Assembly (NCBI RefSeq): GCF_014850955.1
Contig: NZ_JACXSS010000001.1
Span: 4,464,001-4,528,000, forward strand
DNA from: Methylomonas albis
Lineage (GTDB): Bacteria > Pseudomonadota > Gammaproteobacteria > Methylococcales > Methylomonadaceae
Direction: 5' to 3'
DNA length: 64,000 nucleotides
Shown here: positions 46,901 to 55,482 of the stretch, piece after piece
Numbering within the stretch: the stretch's first letter is position 1
Layout of the letters: the number at the start of each line of letters is the position of its first letter
The notes under the pieces: generated by a model
The model's input: the letters and a program-made list of their open reading frames with translations, nothing else
Database searches by the model: none
Told to the model about the DNA's origin: nothing
Made by a program: the position numbers and the translations under genes

Positions 46901-47744
46901 ACACGTCATTACCAACCGTAAACGCACGGGCATTCAGTTGTTTGCACAAATCCGCCGCTTCGGCATCGTTGTGAATAACCGCGCCGGAAAAATCCGCGCC
47001 TAGCTGTTGCTCCATCTCGCGCCGGATATTTTCCGGCAATGGCGCCCCCTTACCCCGGCTTTCCTCGATTCGCGCCTCCACAGACTGCTCGACTGTGTTT
47101 GCCGACGCGGCTGATTCGGTATCGTCAGGCTGCTCTGCATGTTCGGCTGCAACCCTGTGCAAGCGGGTTTGGGCGACCGTTTGCTCTGCGTCTGCCGGTT
47201 TGGATTTACGCAACAAACGCGCCACAGCGCTGGGTTGTTCATCTGTTTTTTCGGGGCCTGCTGCCTTGCGAAATAGTCGGGCAGCCTTGGGTTTTTCTTC
47301 TTCCTGGGCTTTGCGATTCAGCCGCTTGAGCTGATCCGGTTTTTCATCCTCGGTTTCCACGGAACGCTGCGCAACTGGATTTTTCTTTTCCTCATCCGGC
47401 TGTTTCGCCCGGTGTACCGGCTTTTGCTCATCTTCAGGTTTTGCGGCATTAGCCACCGCCCGATTCAGCCGCCGCAGCAAGCGCTGGGCGCTGGGCACCG
47501 GCTTGCTGGAAATCATCTCCTTATCTTCCTTCACGCCCGGCTGCTCATCAGTCTTTTTAGCGCGACTGACTTCCTGCGCTACTTGGTCCGCTTCCTTTTC
47601 CTCAGGATCATGCGGCTGGCTGACCGCCATCTTGCGTTGCAGATACGCCGGCTTGCGCTGCTTTTTTTCTTCGTTGGGCTTCGGCGGCGCACTGGTTTTG
47701 CGCTGCGGCTGTTTTTTACGGAGTTTGGACGCCAAGGTTGCCAT
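43926..47744 (-). CDS. eCIS-associated DUF4157 protein with HNH-like nuclease motif and long beta-repeat tail
   Basis: A 1,272-residue protein in four parts. Residues 1-225 are disordered and highly charged, with recurring basic motifs (RLLRRLNR, LKRLNRK, ARLFRK, ARLLRK). Residues about 226-315 are a DUF4157 domain ending in the zinc-protease-like HELSHVVQQ at 301-309; this domain marks cargo of extracellular contractile injection systems. Residues about 375-510 include FDVDHILELQLGG at 461-473, Asn480 and NRSSGSKI at 489-496, an HNH/endonuclease-VII-like pattern. Residues about 680-1190 alternate short glycine-rich beta strands (for example GSLEGSATAGGFAMAGQLEF). No signal peptide. It lies 3 bases after the AAA+ ATPase gene and is coupled to the TPR gene. 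Likely an effector; nuclease activity is inferred from motif only. Confidence 0.85.
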   Translation of the reverse strand: MATLASKLRKKQPQRKTSAPPKPNEEKKQRKPAYLQRKMAVSQPHDPEEKEADQVAQEVSRAKKTDEQPGVKEDKEMISSKPVPSAQRLLRRLNRAVANAAKPEDEQKPVHRAKQPDEEKKNPVAQRSVETEDEKPDQLKRLNRKAQEEEKPKAARLFRKAAGPEKTDEQPSAVARLLRKSKPADAEQTVAQTRLHRVAAEHAEQPDDTESAASANTVEQSVEARIEESRGKGAPLPENIRREMEQQLGADFSGAVIHNDAEAADLCKQLNARAFTVGNDVYFAPGEFAPDADAGRELLAHELSHVVQQSAGVQRVMRETPPGAPTASPGAGGAKSAGKGKLKGGELHVPSLSLPQKPGMQEKFSAKYGGLTNWKLPQADERTNQIEDWKKQIKPSSGGWDLKPYLGSDNTLPDTSGTNTQYALKLKAGGGGQGYLIGTESNIREQAILPWWDSQGAPHLFDVDHILELQLGGDADKLENFQLLDASANRSSGSKIKNAIDKAIRAAIPPEVEGGGDLPENLSKPLPGRGKAAPGVAPAAATNPATPSPAPAAGAVPATAAKDPASAALDAIKTSYQDKLIFDEVKFEGSVGGSPGTCWAAEKVTGMAHMKPLEKATKTNAPDLFANDKLRLLPRPGAGVMFVSALKGDPGSETFEGGSWGGMSVVGGTFNRTAGSGTVTLTMPKTKKVDAQNTTLNFVSSGAPTLCHIPPGQVADAYRNAFKAKTLSPIALNNADMDASANIVGGGVLTIDGIPLLAGTTVDVALVGGDLVFSKTFATDEFDMKGPIQLDSSSLTLSAGAATPIAAAGLVEFHIGELAKGSLEGSATAGGFAMAGQLEFDKQLFTGAGRIDYDSAKGIKASGTLGLKPGALKGIKKASFTLAYDDAKKAIDFAGDAEVSVPGFKGAKLSAHADDTGNISLGGEATLSDTIPRIKAGKLNVSAERKGDVWSLGGGGELEPDLSGLDASAKIKLDYKDGLLNGKLTANYKRSMLAGNVDLNAKAVVGEGGGEAEPIKVWGSGTVDVTAAPWLKATVGLTLDEEGEITVSGELGLPSSLEIFPRKEINKSLFAVATQVPIVPGIVAEVGGNLSATAGIGPGSLDQLKIGLTYNPDHEQDTKITGDAHLKVPADAGLRLAVRAGIGLGITGASATGGLEIGGKLGVEGAAEAGVHVDWTPATGLDLTAKLSVSAQPSFTFDISGYVAVTALGFSVYDQRWQLAAYQFGSDYKFGISLPVHYHEGQPFDVSLDDVQFEVPDISPSDILSGLIERIA

Positions 47745-47747
47745 AAG

Positions 47748-49727
47748 CTAACTCCTTAACTGTTTTAACTGTGCCGGCGGATTGCGGCCCAGTTTTTGAT
47801 ATTCGCGTTGCAAAGCCGACAATAAGGTCTCGATGCCGATGGGTTGGTCCGCCGGGCTGCAACCGGCGGCGGTCAGCACCACATTCCGGATCTGGCCGCC
47901 GCTGATGTCGCAATAGCTGGCCAGTGTTTTGCACAAGTCGTCGCTGGGGCTGCGTTGACCGAAATGGCTGCGCCATAAATCCAGGCGCTCCTGAAACCCC
48001 GGCATGGGAAAATCCACAATCGCATCCAGCCGCCGGGTAAAAGCGTTATCGATACGCTCGCGGCTGTTGGTGGTCAGAATCGTGATGCCGGGATGGTTTT
48101 CGATGCGGGTCAATAAAAAATTGGTCAGCATATTGGCGTAACGTTCGCCGCTTTGTTGGGCGTCGGTGCGGCGGCCAAATAAGGAATCGGCCTCGTCGAA
48201 CAGTAGGACGGCATCGGCAGCGGCAGCCAAATCCAGCAAGCTGCCCAGGTTTTTCTCGGATTCGCCGACATATTTGTTCATAATCGCCGCCAAATCCACG
48301 CGGTACAGCGGTGCGCCCAGCGCAGTGGCGACATAACTGGCGGCCAGGGTTTTGCCGGTGCCGCTGTCGCCGACGAATAAGGCCCGCAGACCGGCATTGC
48401 GCGAGGCTTGCAAGGTTACGCCCAAAGCTTCCCACAACGATTCTCGGCTATGCGCGCGGGCGATGAAATCGTGCAGGTATTGCTCCACCAGCGGCGGAAA
48501 TACCACCGCTTCGCGTTCGACGCGCCGCCGCACCGGCTCGGCCAATAGCCGCAAGCGTTCCGCGCCCAAATCGCGGCGGGCTTGGGCAATGTGTTCGGCA
48601 TTCAATACGCTGCGGCTTTGTTCCGCGCGCAGCACCGCATTGCGTGCCACTTTCTGGATCACCGGCCCGCTCAGCAACGCGCTGGCGGCACGGCGGGCCA
48701 ATTCAGGATCGGCGAGATAACGCGCCCAAAGCTGGCGGCGCTCGGCTTCGTCTGGCACGCCCATTTCCAATTCCAGCAGATCCTGACCGGACACCGCATC
48801 GCTCATCCCCAGCACAATCACATGGGCGATATTGGGCTGTATCACCGGCAACTGCCAGCTGTCGCCGGCCGCAACCTGCACCTTGATGACCGGCAGCCAG
48901 CCGGCCAGTTGGCAGGCCAGTGGTAAGGCCGGCTGCTGTTGCCACAAGTCACTCTGCACTTCAATGGCAGTCAATCCCAACAAACCGGCCAGTTCGGCGG
49001 CCAAAGCCCGCCGGCCACAACCGCTGTTGCCGCGTATTGCCAAGCCGCGCACCTCGCCTTTCGCCAATAAGGTCGCCAGATGCGGTAATTGCTTGCGGAT
49101 ACGTTGCGGCAGCAACTCACGGTCGGTCAGCGCAATCACTCGGCATCCCGGCCAAATCGCCGGCCGGCCGCACAATACCGACCACAAAGCCGGCTCGATG
49201 CGCAATTGTCTTAGCGATAAGGGCCCGCTGCCTTCCAATAGCAAGACCTGCTGTTGCACCAGCGCCGTACTATACAAATCCAGCGCGTCCAGGGTGGCGG
49301 CACCGAAGAGTTCATCCAACATTGTTAGCGCCAAATGCACCGCCAGCCGATTACCGGGATTGGGCGTTTGCAATTCGCTGAGCGTCAAGGTCACCAGATA
49401 ATCGGTCTCGGCGCTGCCGACCAAAGCCAACAGAAAGGCTTGCGGCAAATCGATGTATTGTTCTCGCAACCAAACGCCGAAGGGACCAGGCAAGGCGCGT
49501 ATCTGGGCCGCCGCACTATCGCGCACTTTCGCCCAGCTCGGCAGGGATTCCAGATTTAACTGCCGGGCGGCTTGTTGGCGCAATTGCTCGGACAATTCGC
49601 CGTCGCCGGGCATCATCCGCTCCCAAAACTCCGCCAATCCGACCCGCACCAAGGCAGCCAACGGTTGCTGCCGGTTAGGCGGCTGCAGATTAAGCGATTC
49701 GGCCAAGGGCTGCGGCGGCTTAGTCAT
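47748..49727 (-). CDS. eCIS AAA+ ATPase with two P-loop regions
   Basis: A 659-residue ATPase. The C-terminal module is a full AAA+ domain: Walker A GDSGTGKT near 452-459, Walker B VLLFDEAD near 505, sensor TILTTNSRERID and an arginine finger AFTRRLDAIVDFPMPG. The N-terminal part has a weaker P-loop, IRGNSGCGRRALAAELA near 230, with an unusual GCGRR. This two-part form is the type found with contractile injection systems (Afp15/Pvc15-like), where it is needed for particle assembly or cargo loading. Its start overlaps the end of the preceding gene by 8 bases. Confidence 0.9.
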   Translation of the reverse strand: MTKPPQPLAESLNLQPPNRQQPLAALVRVGLAEFWERMMPGDGELSEQLRQQAARQLNLESLPSWAKVRDSAAAQIRALPGPFGVWLREQYIDLPQAFLLALVGSAETDYLVTLTLSELQTPNPGNRLAVHLALTMLDELFGAATLDALDLYSTALVQQQVLLLEGSGPLSLRQLRIEPALWSVLCGRPAIWPGCRVIALTDRELLPQRIRKQLPHLATLLAKGEVRGLAIRGNSGCGRRALAAELAGLLGLTAIEVQSDLWQQQPALPLACQLAGWLPVIKVQVAAGDSWQLPVIQPNIAHVIVLGMSDAVSGQDLLELEMGVPDEAERRQLWARYLADPELARRAASALLSGPVIQKVARNAVLRAEQSRSVLNAEHIAQARRDLGAERLRLLAEPVRRRVEREAVVFPPLVEQYLHDFIARAHSRESLWEALGVTLQASRNAGLRALFVGDSGTGKTLAASYVATALGAPLYRVDLAAIMNKYVGESEKNLGSLLDLAAAADAVLLFDEADSLFGRRTDAQQSGERYANMLTNFLLTRIENHPGITILTTNSRERIDNAFTRRLDAIVDFPMPGFQERLDLWRSHFGQRSPSDDLCKTLASYCDISGGQIRNVVLTAAGCSPADQPIGIETLLSALQREYQKLGRNPPAQLKQLRS

Positions 49728-51327
49728 AGTGAAAACTCACGACTCTGCCCAACCACGGCAACCAACCCGGATTAATGTCCAGCCCGGCCAAACGCACCGG
49801 CAATTTAATCGCCGCCATCGGCGCGTATAAATCGATATGGCTGGGGCTGTATTGAATTTGCCCGGTGAGCGCCAACAACTCAGGCTGCCAAACCCCGGTC
49901 TTGCCATACCAACGCTGGGCCAAACTCAAAACCTGTTCGCGAGCCGGCAATGCAGGCAATTGGTCCAGTTCCAAGCAATTCCGCCGGCCCAATTGCAGCG
50001 CGATAAAATCCACCAGCGCATCGTCCGTGTCCAACTGCAATTCTTGCCCAAGCCGATACAGCCAGGCCCAGCCGCTGGGCAATGTTTCGGCATGTTCCAG
50101 CATCAAGCCGCGCAATTCAGGCCGATTGAGCATATTTAATAAATACAGCAAGCCGCCTTGCCGGGTATGGAATCCGGCAAACTCCAGGCCTACGCTGGCC
50201 GGCTCTGGAAAAGAGTCCTGTGCAAGCGCCTTGGCAGTAAAACAAGGGTCGGCTAACGATAGGCTTGTTGCAATCGGCGTTTGCGGGAATCGCAGGATAT
50301 AGTTGCCATCATGCTCGGCAAGGTGCTTGCGCGGCAATGGTGCCGGTATCTGCCCCTCGGCGTCAGCATTAGTCTTCGCCTTGGCCTCGCCATTCAGTTG
50401 TGCTTGAGCCTGATCGACTTGGCTAATCGACTGCGCTTGCAAATAGGTTTTTGCTTGCTGGGACTGGGTCGTATCATTCAAGATTACCGGCTTTAGCTCC
50501 GCACTCCTCCGCGCTTTTTTAGTGTGTGGCAGAGACTCAAAACAGGCAGATAGAACGGCCAGCAGCCTAGCCGGCTGTTGTTGCAACAGCAACGGTGCCA
50601 GGTCTTGGCCGATCAGCAATAAAGCCAATTGATAGCGTCCGTCGGCGACATCCAGTTCTTGTAACACCGTTCGCCAATGCGCCAGCAATCCTGGCCGTAG
50701 AGTCAGTTGCTCAGCCCAACTCTGCTCCCCGGCGGCTAAGGGGGTTTGCCTGTCTGCGTTATCGATTTCAGAACCAAGCACCTCGGCGATTTCCAAAACA
50801 GACGGTAAGCGAAAACCACTCATTCCGGCCAGCTCGACCGCCAATTGCCGAGCATCGCTGTCGGTCAGACTCAACCAGACCGCCGCCAATTGTCCTCGTT
50901 GCGCCAATCGGGCGGAAACCGACGGCATTAAAGCCAAATGTTCGGACACTATGCCGGATATGGTCCGCGACACCGGCAATTCAAACCAATGCGCCCAACG
51001 TAGCCAATACCAATTAAAGCCGGCGCGGCCGCGCAGCAGATCCGTCAACAAGGCCGCCAACAGCTCGGCCAGGCTGGCAAAGCGCATCACTTGTTCGGGA
51101 TTATTGCCGGTATTTAAATGTTGCCGGGTTTGCTCGAGCAACTGTCTGGACAGTTGCCGCGCCGTACCGCTGACTTGCAGACGGCGGATAAAAACCCAAC
51201 TGTCGGGCCCGACATGCGGCCAATCCCCAGTTTGCAAACTGTCGCGCACACCGTCCGCCGTCCGCCGTTGTCCGGCCCGGACGGTCAGACGATGTATCAC
51301 AACGGTGTCGGCGGCCAGCTTGGTCAT
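49720..51327 (-). CDS. Uncharacterised eCIS-operon protein
   Basis: A 535-residue protein that I cannot place firmly. It starts with VVIHRLTVRAG, an IHRL motif also known near the start of contractile-injection tape-measure-like proteins (CIS_TMP type), and later has GGLLYLLNMLNRPELRGLM and a Trp-rich C-terminus (PGWLPWLGRVVSF). A stretch of about 280-345 is Gln/Ala/Lys-rich and probably a linker. No signal peptide or membrane helix. It is placed 9 bases after the 1,224-residue protein gene and overlaps the ATPase start, so it is co-translated with structural and assembly genes. Confidence 0.7.
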   Translation of the reverse strand: MTKLAADTVVIHRLTVRAGQRRTADGVRDSLQTGDWPHVGPDSWVFIRRLQVSGTARQLSRQLLEQTRQHLNTGNNPEQVMRFASLAELLAALLTDLLRGRAGFNWYWLRWAHWFELPVSRTISGIVSEHLALMPSVSARLAQRGQLAAVWLSLTDSDARQLAVELAGMSGFRLPSVLEIAEVLGSEIDNADRQTPLAAGEQSWAEQLTLRPGLLAHWRTVLQELDVADGRYQLALLLIGQDLAPLLLQQQPARLLAVLSACFESLPHTKKARRSAELKPVILNDTTQSQQAKTYLQAQSISQVDQAQAQLNGEAKAKTNADAEGQIPAPLPRKHLAEHDGNYILRFPQTPIATSLSLADPCFTAKALAQDSFPEPASVGLEFAGFHTRQGGLLYLLNMLNRPELRGLMLEHAETLPSGWAWLYRLGQELQLDTDDALVDFIALQLGRRNCLELDQLPALPAREQVLSLAQRWYGKTGVWQPELLALTGQIQYSPSHIDLYAPMAAIKLPVRLAGLDINPGWLPWLGRVVSFHYD

Positions 51328-51336
51328 AATGGCAAT

Positions 51337-54300
51337 TTACAAACGCTGCTGCGTCAGCTTGTTCGCCACCACACTAAAGCGGGTGTTGATCTTCACCCCA
51401 CTTTGCAACATATCGACGATAGTGACCTGGGTGCTTTGCGGACTGTGGTCTTCCACCGCCAACACCGCCACTACGCGCTGCTCGGTATCCAGCAATTGCA
51501 GCCGAGTGCCGGGCAACGGCGGCCGGTTTAGTTTGACTTGCAAGCGCTCACCTATCGCTGCCAAGCGTGGCGGCACATGCACGTTGCCGCGAATGATTTC
51601 TTGTGGATCGCCCAAGGAAGCATGAATCAGCACGGCCCGAATCATATTACGCATCGCGCTGCGGCTGGCGGCGGATGCATCGCGGTCCAATTGCCGGAAC
51701 CACCAGGCGATTAATTCCGACACAGTACGGACGGCGTTAAAATCGTCGGCTTCCGCTCTATCCATGCCCGGCCACCAGGATACGTCCTCGACACGAATCT
51801 GGTCGTCTTCAGCCAGTTGCCCCCACTGCAAACGTAAGGACGGCGGCAACAGATTGAGTTTTTCCAGCAAACAAAACTGGCAGTGCTCCAACTGCTCGCG
51901 CAATTCGTGGGCTGGTTTGCGTAGCGGTCCGGCGGCGCCGACCAGGTCTGCCAAGGCCAACACTTTGGCGGCCGCCGCCTGGGTTTGCAAACTGCTGGCG
52001 GTAAAAGCCGGCAAACTAAAACTGGCCCACTGCTGCATGACAATCTGGGTTTGCAGATGCACGGTTTGCAGGCGGGCCTGCAAGGTATCGGTATTGGCAG
52101 GCGTCAGCAGGCTGGCAGGTCTGGCTTTGAAGCGGGCCTGGCGCAATTGCCCCAGATAATCGAATTGCTGAAACGGCGGCAGCTTGGGCCGCAACGGTTT
52201 TAAGCTTGCCCAGTCGTCCATCGGAATCTCGCAGATTGCCGCAAAAAACGGGTCCAGCGCCGCCGGCAAGTCCACTTCTTCTTCCCAGTCGCAGCCGGGG
52301 ACAATGTCATTGCGGCTGCCATACCGCAAAGCCAGCGGATCGGCCAAGGCAGCGCTGACCGGCGTACCGCGCACTCTGACGTAATATAAGCCGCGCAAAG
52401 CCTTGGTCAGAATCCGCGTGCGCTCGTTATTCAAAGTCCAGACCTGCCGCCAGTCTTCATCCAGCAAACGCTGCGCGACGCCATAGTCGCCGAGTTGTTC
52501 GACGCGGAATCTGTCCATGCCTTCCAGGGTTTCCCTCGCCACCCGGATCAAACCGGCCAGTTTGTCGATCTGCGCCAGCTTGTTGGCTTGTTCGCGTAAC
52601 TTGCCTTGCAGTTTGCGTTCGATATTGTTGTAACGCGCCTCGAAAATCGCGATCCATTGCGTCAAAATCCGTCCGGCTTTGAACAAGGCATGGTAGCGGT
52701 ATTGGATTTTTAACAGGCTGGAACGCTGCGGATTATTCGGAGCGTTTTTGTCGGCCAGATTATCCAGCACCGTTGGCGACTCCAATTTGCCGCTGCGCTC
52801 GAACGGATTCGTGGCATTGGCGCCGGCTTGATCGTCTTCCACCACGCCGATTTTTTCCATCTGCTTGCGCAAGGTCGCGGCGTCGGTGGGGTCGAATAAA
52901 TCGGTCAGCGTGGCCAGCAATTCCTTCATCCCGTAATAGGCTTTGGCATATTCGTTGATTTCCGGGCTGATATGATCGATCACGCCAAAGCGGTATTCCT
53001 TGGCCTCAAACGCCGGCTTGCTAACCGCTTCCTTGGTGATGCGCGACAACATATCCAGGCGGTTTTTATTGATGCCCAATTCAAACGCCGAGTAGGTTTG
53101 CGGCTTGCTGGTCAATAAAAACGCCGACTTGGAAACTGACGACGTGGAGGCCAGCGCGTTACTCAATAAATTGTTGCTCAAGGCACTGCTGGCGCTGATT
53201 TTCGGCGCAGCCATCTGACTGATCGCGCTGTTGAATAAGCCCGCGGACGCCGTGGCAAAGACCGCTTTAGGCGCATTGCTGACCACGCTTTCCGTGCTGA
53301 CCGCTTTGTCGACGTTATTGGGAATGTCGGTGGCGTTGAGATTGGCATAAGGCAGCCAGCGGGCGACCTGCAAGCCGGTGCCGTCGCCAGCCACGCCGCC
53401 TGCCAGCGCGGCCAGCGCCACGGTTTGCGAATCCAGTTGCTGGCGCTGCAATAATAAAAAGTCGCGGGTTTTCTCGACTCGGCTGCGGATCGCCCGAATC
53501 TGGTTTTCTATGGCTTCCAGTTCCACCAAAGCCACCGCGTACTGCACCACCAAACCGTCGTCGCTGGGCGTGGCTATCGGCGGCGGATTGCCGTCTTCAC
53601 CCAACCAATTGCTGTAAAAGTTAGGCAATGCAGGCACGCCTTTGCTGTAGGGATAGGGCGTACCGGGATTTTGCGGGTCTTGTTGTTCGCTGTTGGCGCG
53701 AGCGATGACTTTCTCGAAAATCGTCAACGGCAAGGCTGGCGGCATTTCCGGTTTGGGCAAATCCAGATTTTTGAATTGCGCGGGATCGAGCACCGCATGC
53801 TCTATCACACCTATGCCGCCAGCCAGAGGCGGGGTGTTGGACGGTTCGACGAAATACAAGGCATCGAATTGTTGGCGCCATTTGCGCCAGGCTTCGTAAG
53901 CGCGCATGTAAAACCGGAAAATATCGCTTTCCAGCACACTGTCGGTTTGCGGAATATCCAATAGATTGGGCCGGTAATCAGGCTCGTTCACCGCCAACAG
54001 CAAGCGAATCTTGTCGCCGGCTGGTTGACGCAAATCAATGACTCGGCGGGCGATATGGCCGTTTAACAACTCGATCACAGCTTCTTCCGGCACCGGCACC
54101 ATATCGATACCCAGATGTGTCGGTAGCCAAAGCAGATTAGGCGCCGGCGCGGCGGGGTTTTGCAGCCAATCCAACGGCAACTGGCCGGCGGCCGGCAGAA
54201 AATCCAGATGCAGATTGTCTTGCAGGAATTGCGGCAAGGCAATCCCGGCATTGGCCGGCAAACCGGCCGCCTGCATTACCCGCCGCATCGCCGCACCGCT

Positions 54301-55011
54301 TTGATTCAACAAAACCCGGTAACCACTGTTCGGCATAGCTTCGTAGCGGCCGGCTTCTTGCGATAGCCAGGCGATTCGGTAGCTGGCATCCTCGTTGCTC
54401 ACCACTGCCAGCAAAGCCAACGGCACGGCGTGTCCCAATTTGGCCATGAAACCGGCATCGACCCGGTCGGCGGCCACCCAGTTTTCTATGCGATCACGCG
54501 GCCAGGTATTCACTGCAGCGTCGCTGATATTGATGCGCTGTAGAGCCAGGCTGCCGGCCAATACCCGCTGGGTATCGCGGGTCGGATCCAGTTCGGTACG
54601 TTGGCAAGGATCAACGCCCGGCCCGTCGATTTGCCGGTCACCGCGCGTCAACAGCAAATAATAAACGCCCACCGCGCTGGCGACCTGAGTGCGGTTTAGA
54701 TAGCTATCGATCAAATCCTGCCACTCGGCGCGTGGCGGATAGTACAGACCCAACGCCTGACCATTGGCTGCCAATGCCAGACCGGAACTAACACTAAAGC
54801 CCGGCTCGGCTACGCCGTTCGGCCCCAGTTGTAAATCCAGGCCGTGCACGATGCCGGCGGCTTTGCCCTGTAACACGTTAGCCAACCGCGCATCGGCATA
54901 CGCCTGTTCGCGGTCGAACTCTTCCTCGCCCAGATGCCGGCCGGGGAACATGTGCACCCGTTGCAAGCTGCGGGAGCTGGCGATGGGGTTATGCAGCAGG
55001 ATCATGGACAT
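51337..55011 (-). CDS. Large eCIS baseplate-associated protein with recurring N-terminal module
   Basis: A 1,224-residue protein. Its N-terminal 110 residues (MFPGRHLGEEEFDREQAYADAR, then GIVHGLDLQL and VSSGLALAANGQALGL) match the same module in the 563- and 300-residue proteins upstream. The rest contains long helical stretches (about 500-640 and 760-900, e.g. ARYNNIERKLQGKLREQANKL), a Ser/Ala-rich linker near 590-650, and a C-terminal beta domain (RLQVKLNRPPLPGTRLQLLD). No enzymatic motif is visible. AAGGAG lies 8 bases before ATG 55011. It is separated from its upstream neighbour by 471 bp of palindromic repeats, so it may have its own promoter. Confidence 0.75.
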   Translation of the reverse strand: MSMILLHNPIASSRSLQRVHMFPGRHLGEEEFDREQAYADARLANVLQGKAAGIVHGLDLQLGPNGVAEPGFSVSSGLALAANGQALGLYYPPRAEWQDLIDSYLNRTQVASAVGVYYLLLTRGDRQIDGPGVDPCQRTELDPTRDTQRVLAGSLALQRINISDAAVNTWPRDRIENWVAADRVDAGFMAKLGHAVPLALLAVVSNEDASYRIAWLSQEAGRYEAMPNSGYRVLLNQSGAAMRRVMQAAGLPANAGIALPQFLQDNLHLDFLPAAGQLPLDWLQNPAAPAPNLLWLPTHLGIDMVPVPEEAVIELLNGHIARRVIDLRQPAGDKIRLLLAVNEPDYRPNLLDIPQTDSVLESDIFRFYMRAYEAWRKWRQQFDALYFVEPSNTPPLAGGIGVIEHAVLDPAQFKNLDLPKPEMPPALPLTIFEKVIARANSEQQDPQNPGTPYPYSKGVPALPNFYSNWLGEDGNPPPIATPSDDGLVVQYAVALVELEAIENQIRAIRSRVEKTRDFLLLQRQQLDSQTVALAALAGGVAGDGTGLQVARWLPYANLNATDIPNNVDKAVSTESVVSNAPKAVFATASAGLFNSAISQMAAPKISASSALSNNLLSNALASTSSVSKSAFLLTSKPQTYSAFELGINKNRLDMLSRITKEAVSKPAFEAKEYRFGVIDHISPEINEYAKAYYGMKELLATLTDLFDPTDAATLRKQMEKIGVVEDDQAGANATNPFERSGKLESPTVLDNLADKNAPNNPQRSSLLKIQYRYHALFKAGRILTQWIAIFEARYNNIERKLQGKLREQANKLAQIDKLAGLIRVARETLEGMDRFRVEQLGDYGVAQRLLDEDWRQVWTLNNERTRILTKALRGLYYVRVRGTPVSAALADPLALRYGSRNDIVPGCDWEEEVDLPAALDPFFAAICEIPMDDWASLKPLRPKLPPFQQFDYLGQLRQARFKARPASLLTPANTDTLQARLQTVHLQTQIVMQQWASFSLPAFTASSLQTQAAAAKVLALADLVGAAGPLRKPAHELREQLEHCQFCLLEKLNLLPPSLRLQWGQLAEDDQIRVEDVSWWPGMDRAEADDFNAVRTVSELIAWWFRQLDRDASAASRSAMRNMIRAVLIHASLGDPQEIIRGNVHVPPRLAAIGERLQVKLNRPPLPGTRLQLLDTEQRVVAVLAVEDHSPQSTQVTIVDMLQSGVKINTRFSVVANKLTQQRL

Positions 55012-55482
55012 GATGGCTACTCCTTATTGGGCTACCGTTACGCTGGTATCCCTTTTAACCTTGTTTGTTGAGTCGCTATCGCGACAGGTGTTTTAATGTC
55101 GGTTCTCGCACCGACAGGCGAGATACTTTTCTTTGCTTGTCCAAAGAAAAGTATCCAAAAGAAAAGACACCCGGATGCCGCTTATTCCCTGCGCTCCTCG
55201 CTTTTGAACGGGGTTGCCGAAAGGGGCTTCCTGCCCCTTCGGCAACGTGCGGCATCCATGCCGCACCCCTGCGGGCTATTCCGTCCAAAAGCTCCGGTGC
55301 TCGGCGCGGCATACGGGATGAAAACCAGTCCCGAAATCAAAGTCTTTTAGAGCACCAAAACAATCAAATGCGTAGGGTGGGCAATTTTGCCCACCGTTGG
55401 CTGTGGATTCCGCGACGGCACTTAATCGTGCCTATCCTACAAAACCGGCATTTCCCAAACCCGCTCCCAAAATTTCATCCCC
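55012..55482. repeat. Cluster of palindromic interspersed repeats inside the eCIS operon
   Basis: Gene-free, but dense in hairpins: GATACTTTTCTTTG (55122-55135) with CAAAGAAAAGTATC (55142-55155), 14 bp perfect; GTTGCCGAAAGGGGC (55213-55227) with GCCCCTTCGGCAAC (55233-55246), one bulge; TGCGGCAT (55248-55255) with ATGCCGCA (55258-55265); GGTGGGCAA (55376-55384) with TTGCCCACC (55387-55395), bounded by GTAGG at 55372 and CCTAC at 55436. The CTTTTCTTTG and GTAGGGTGGGCA types recur in many gammaproteobacterial genomes. At least two repeat families appear to have accumulated here. Confidence 0.8.
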
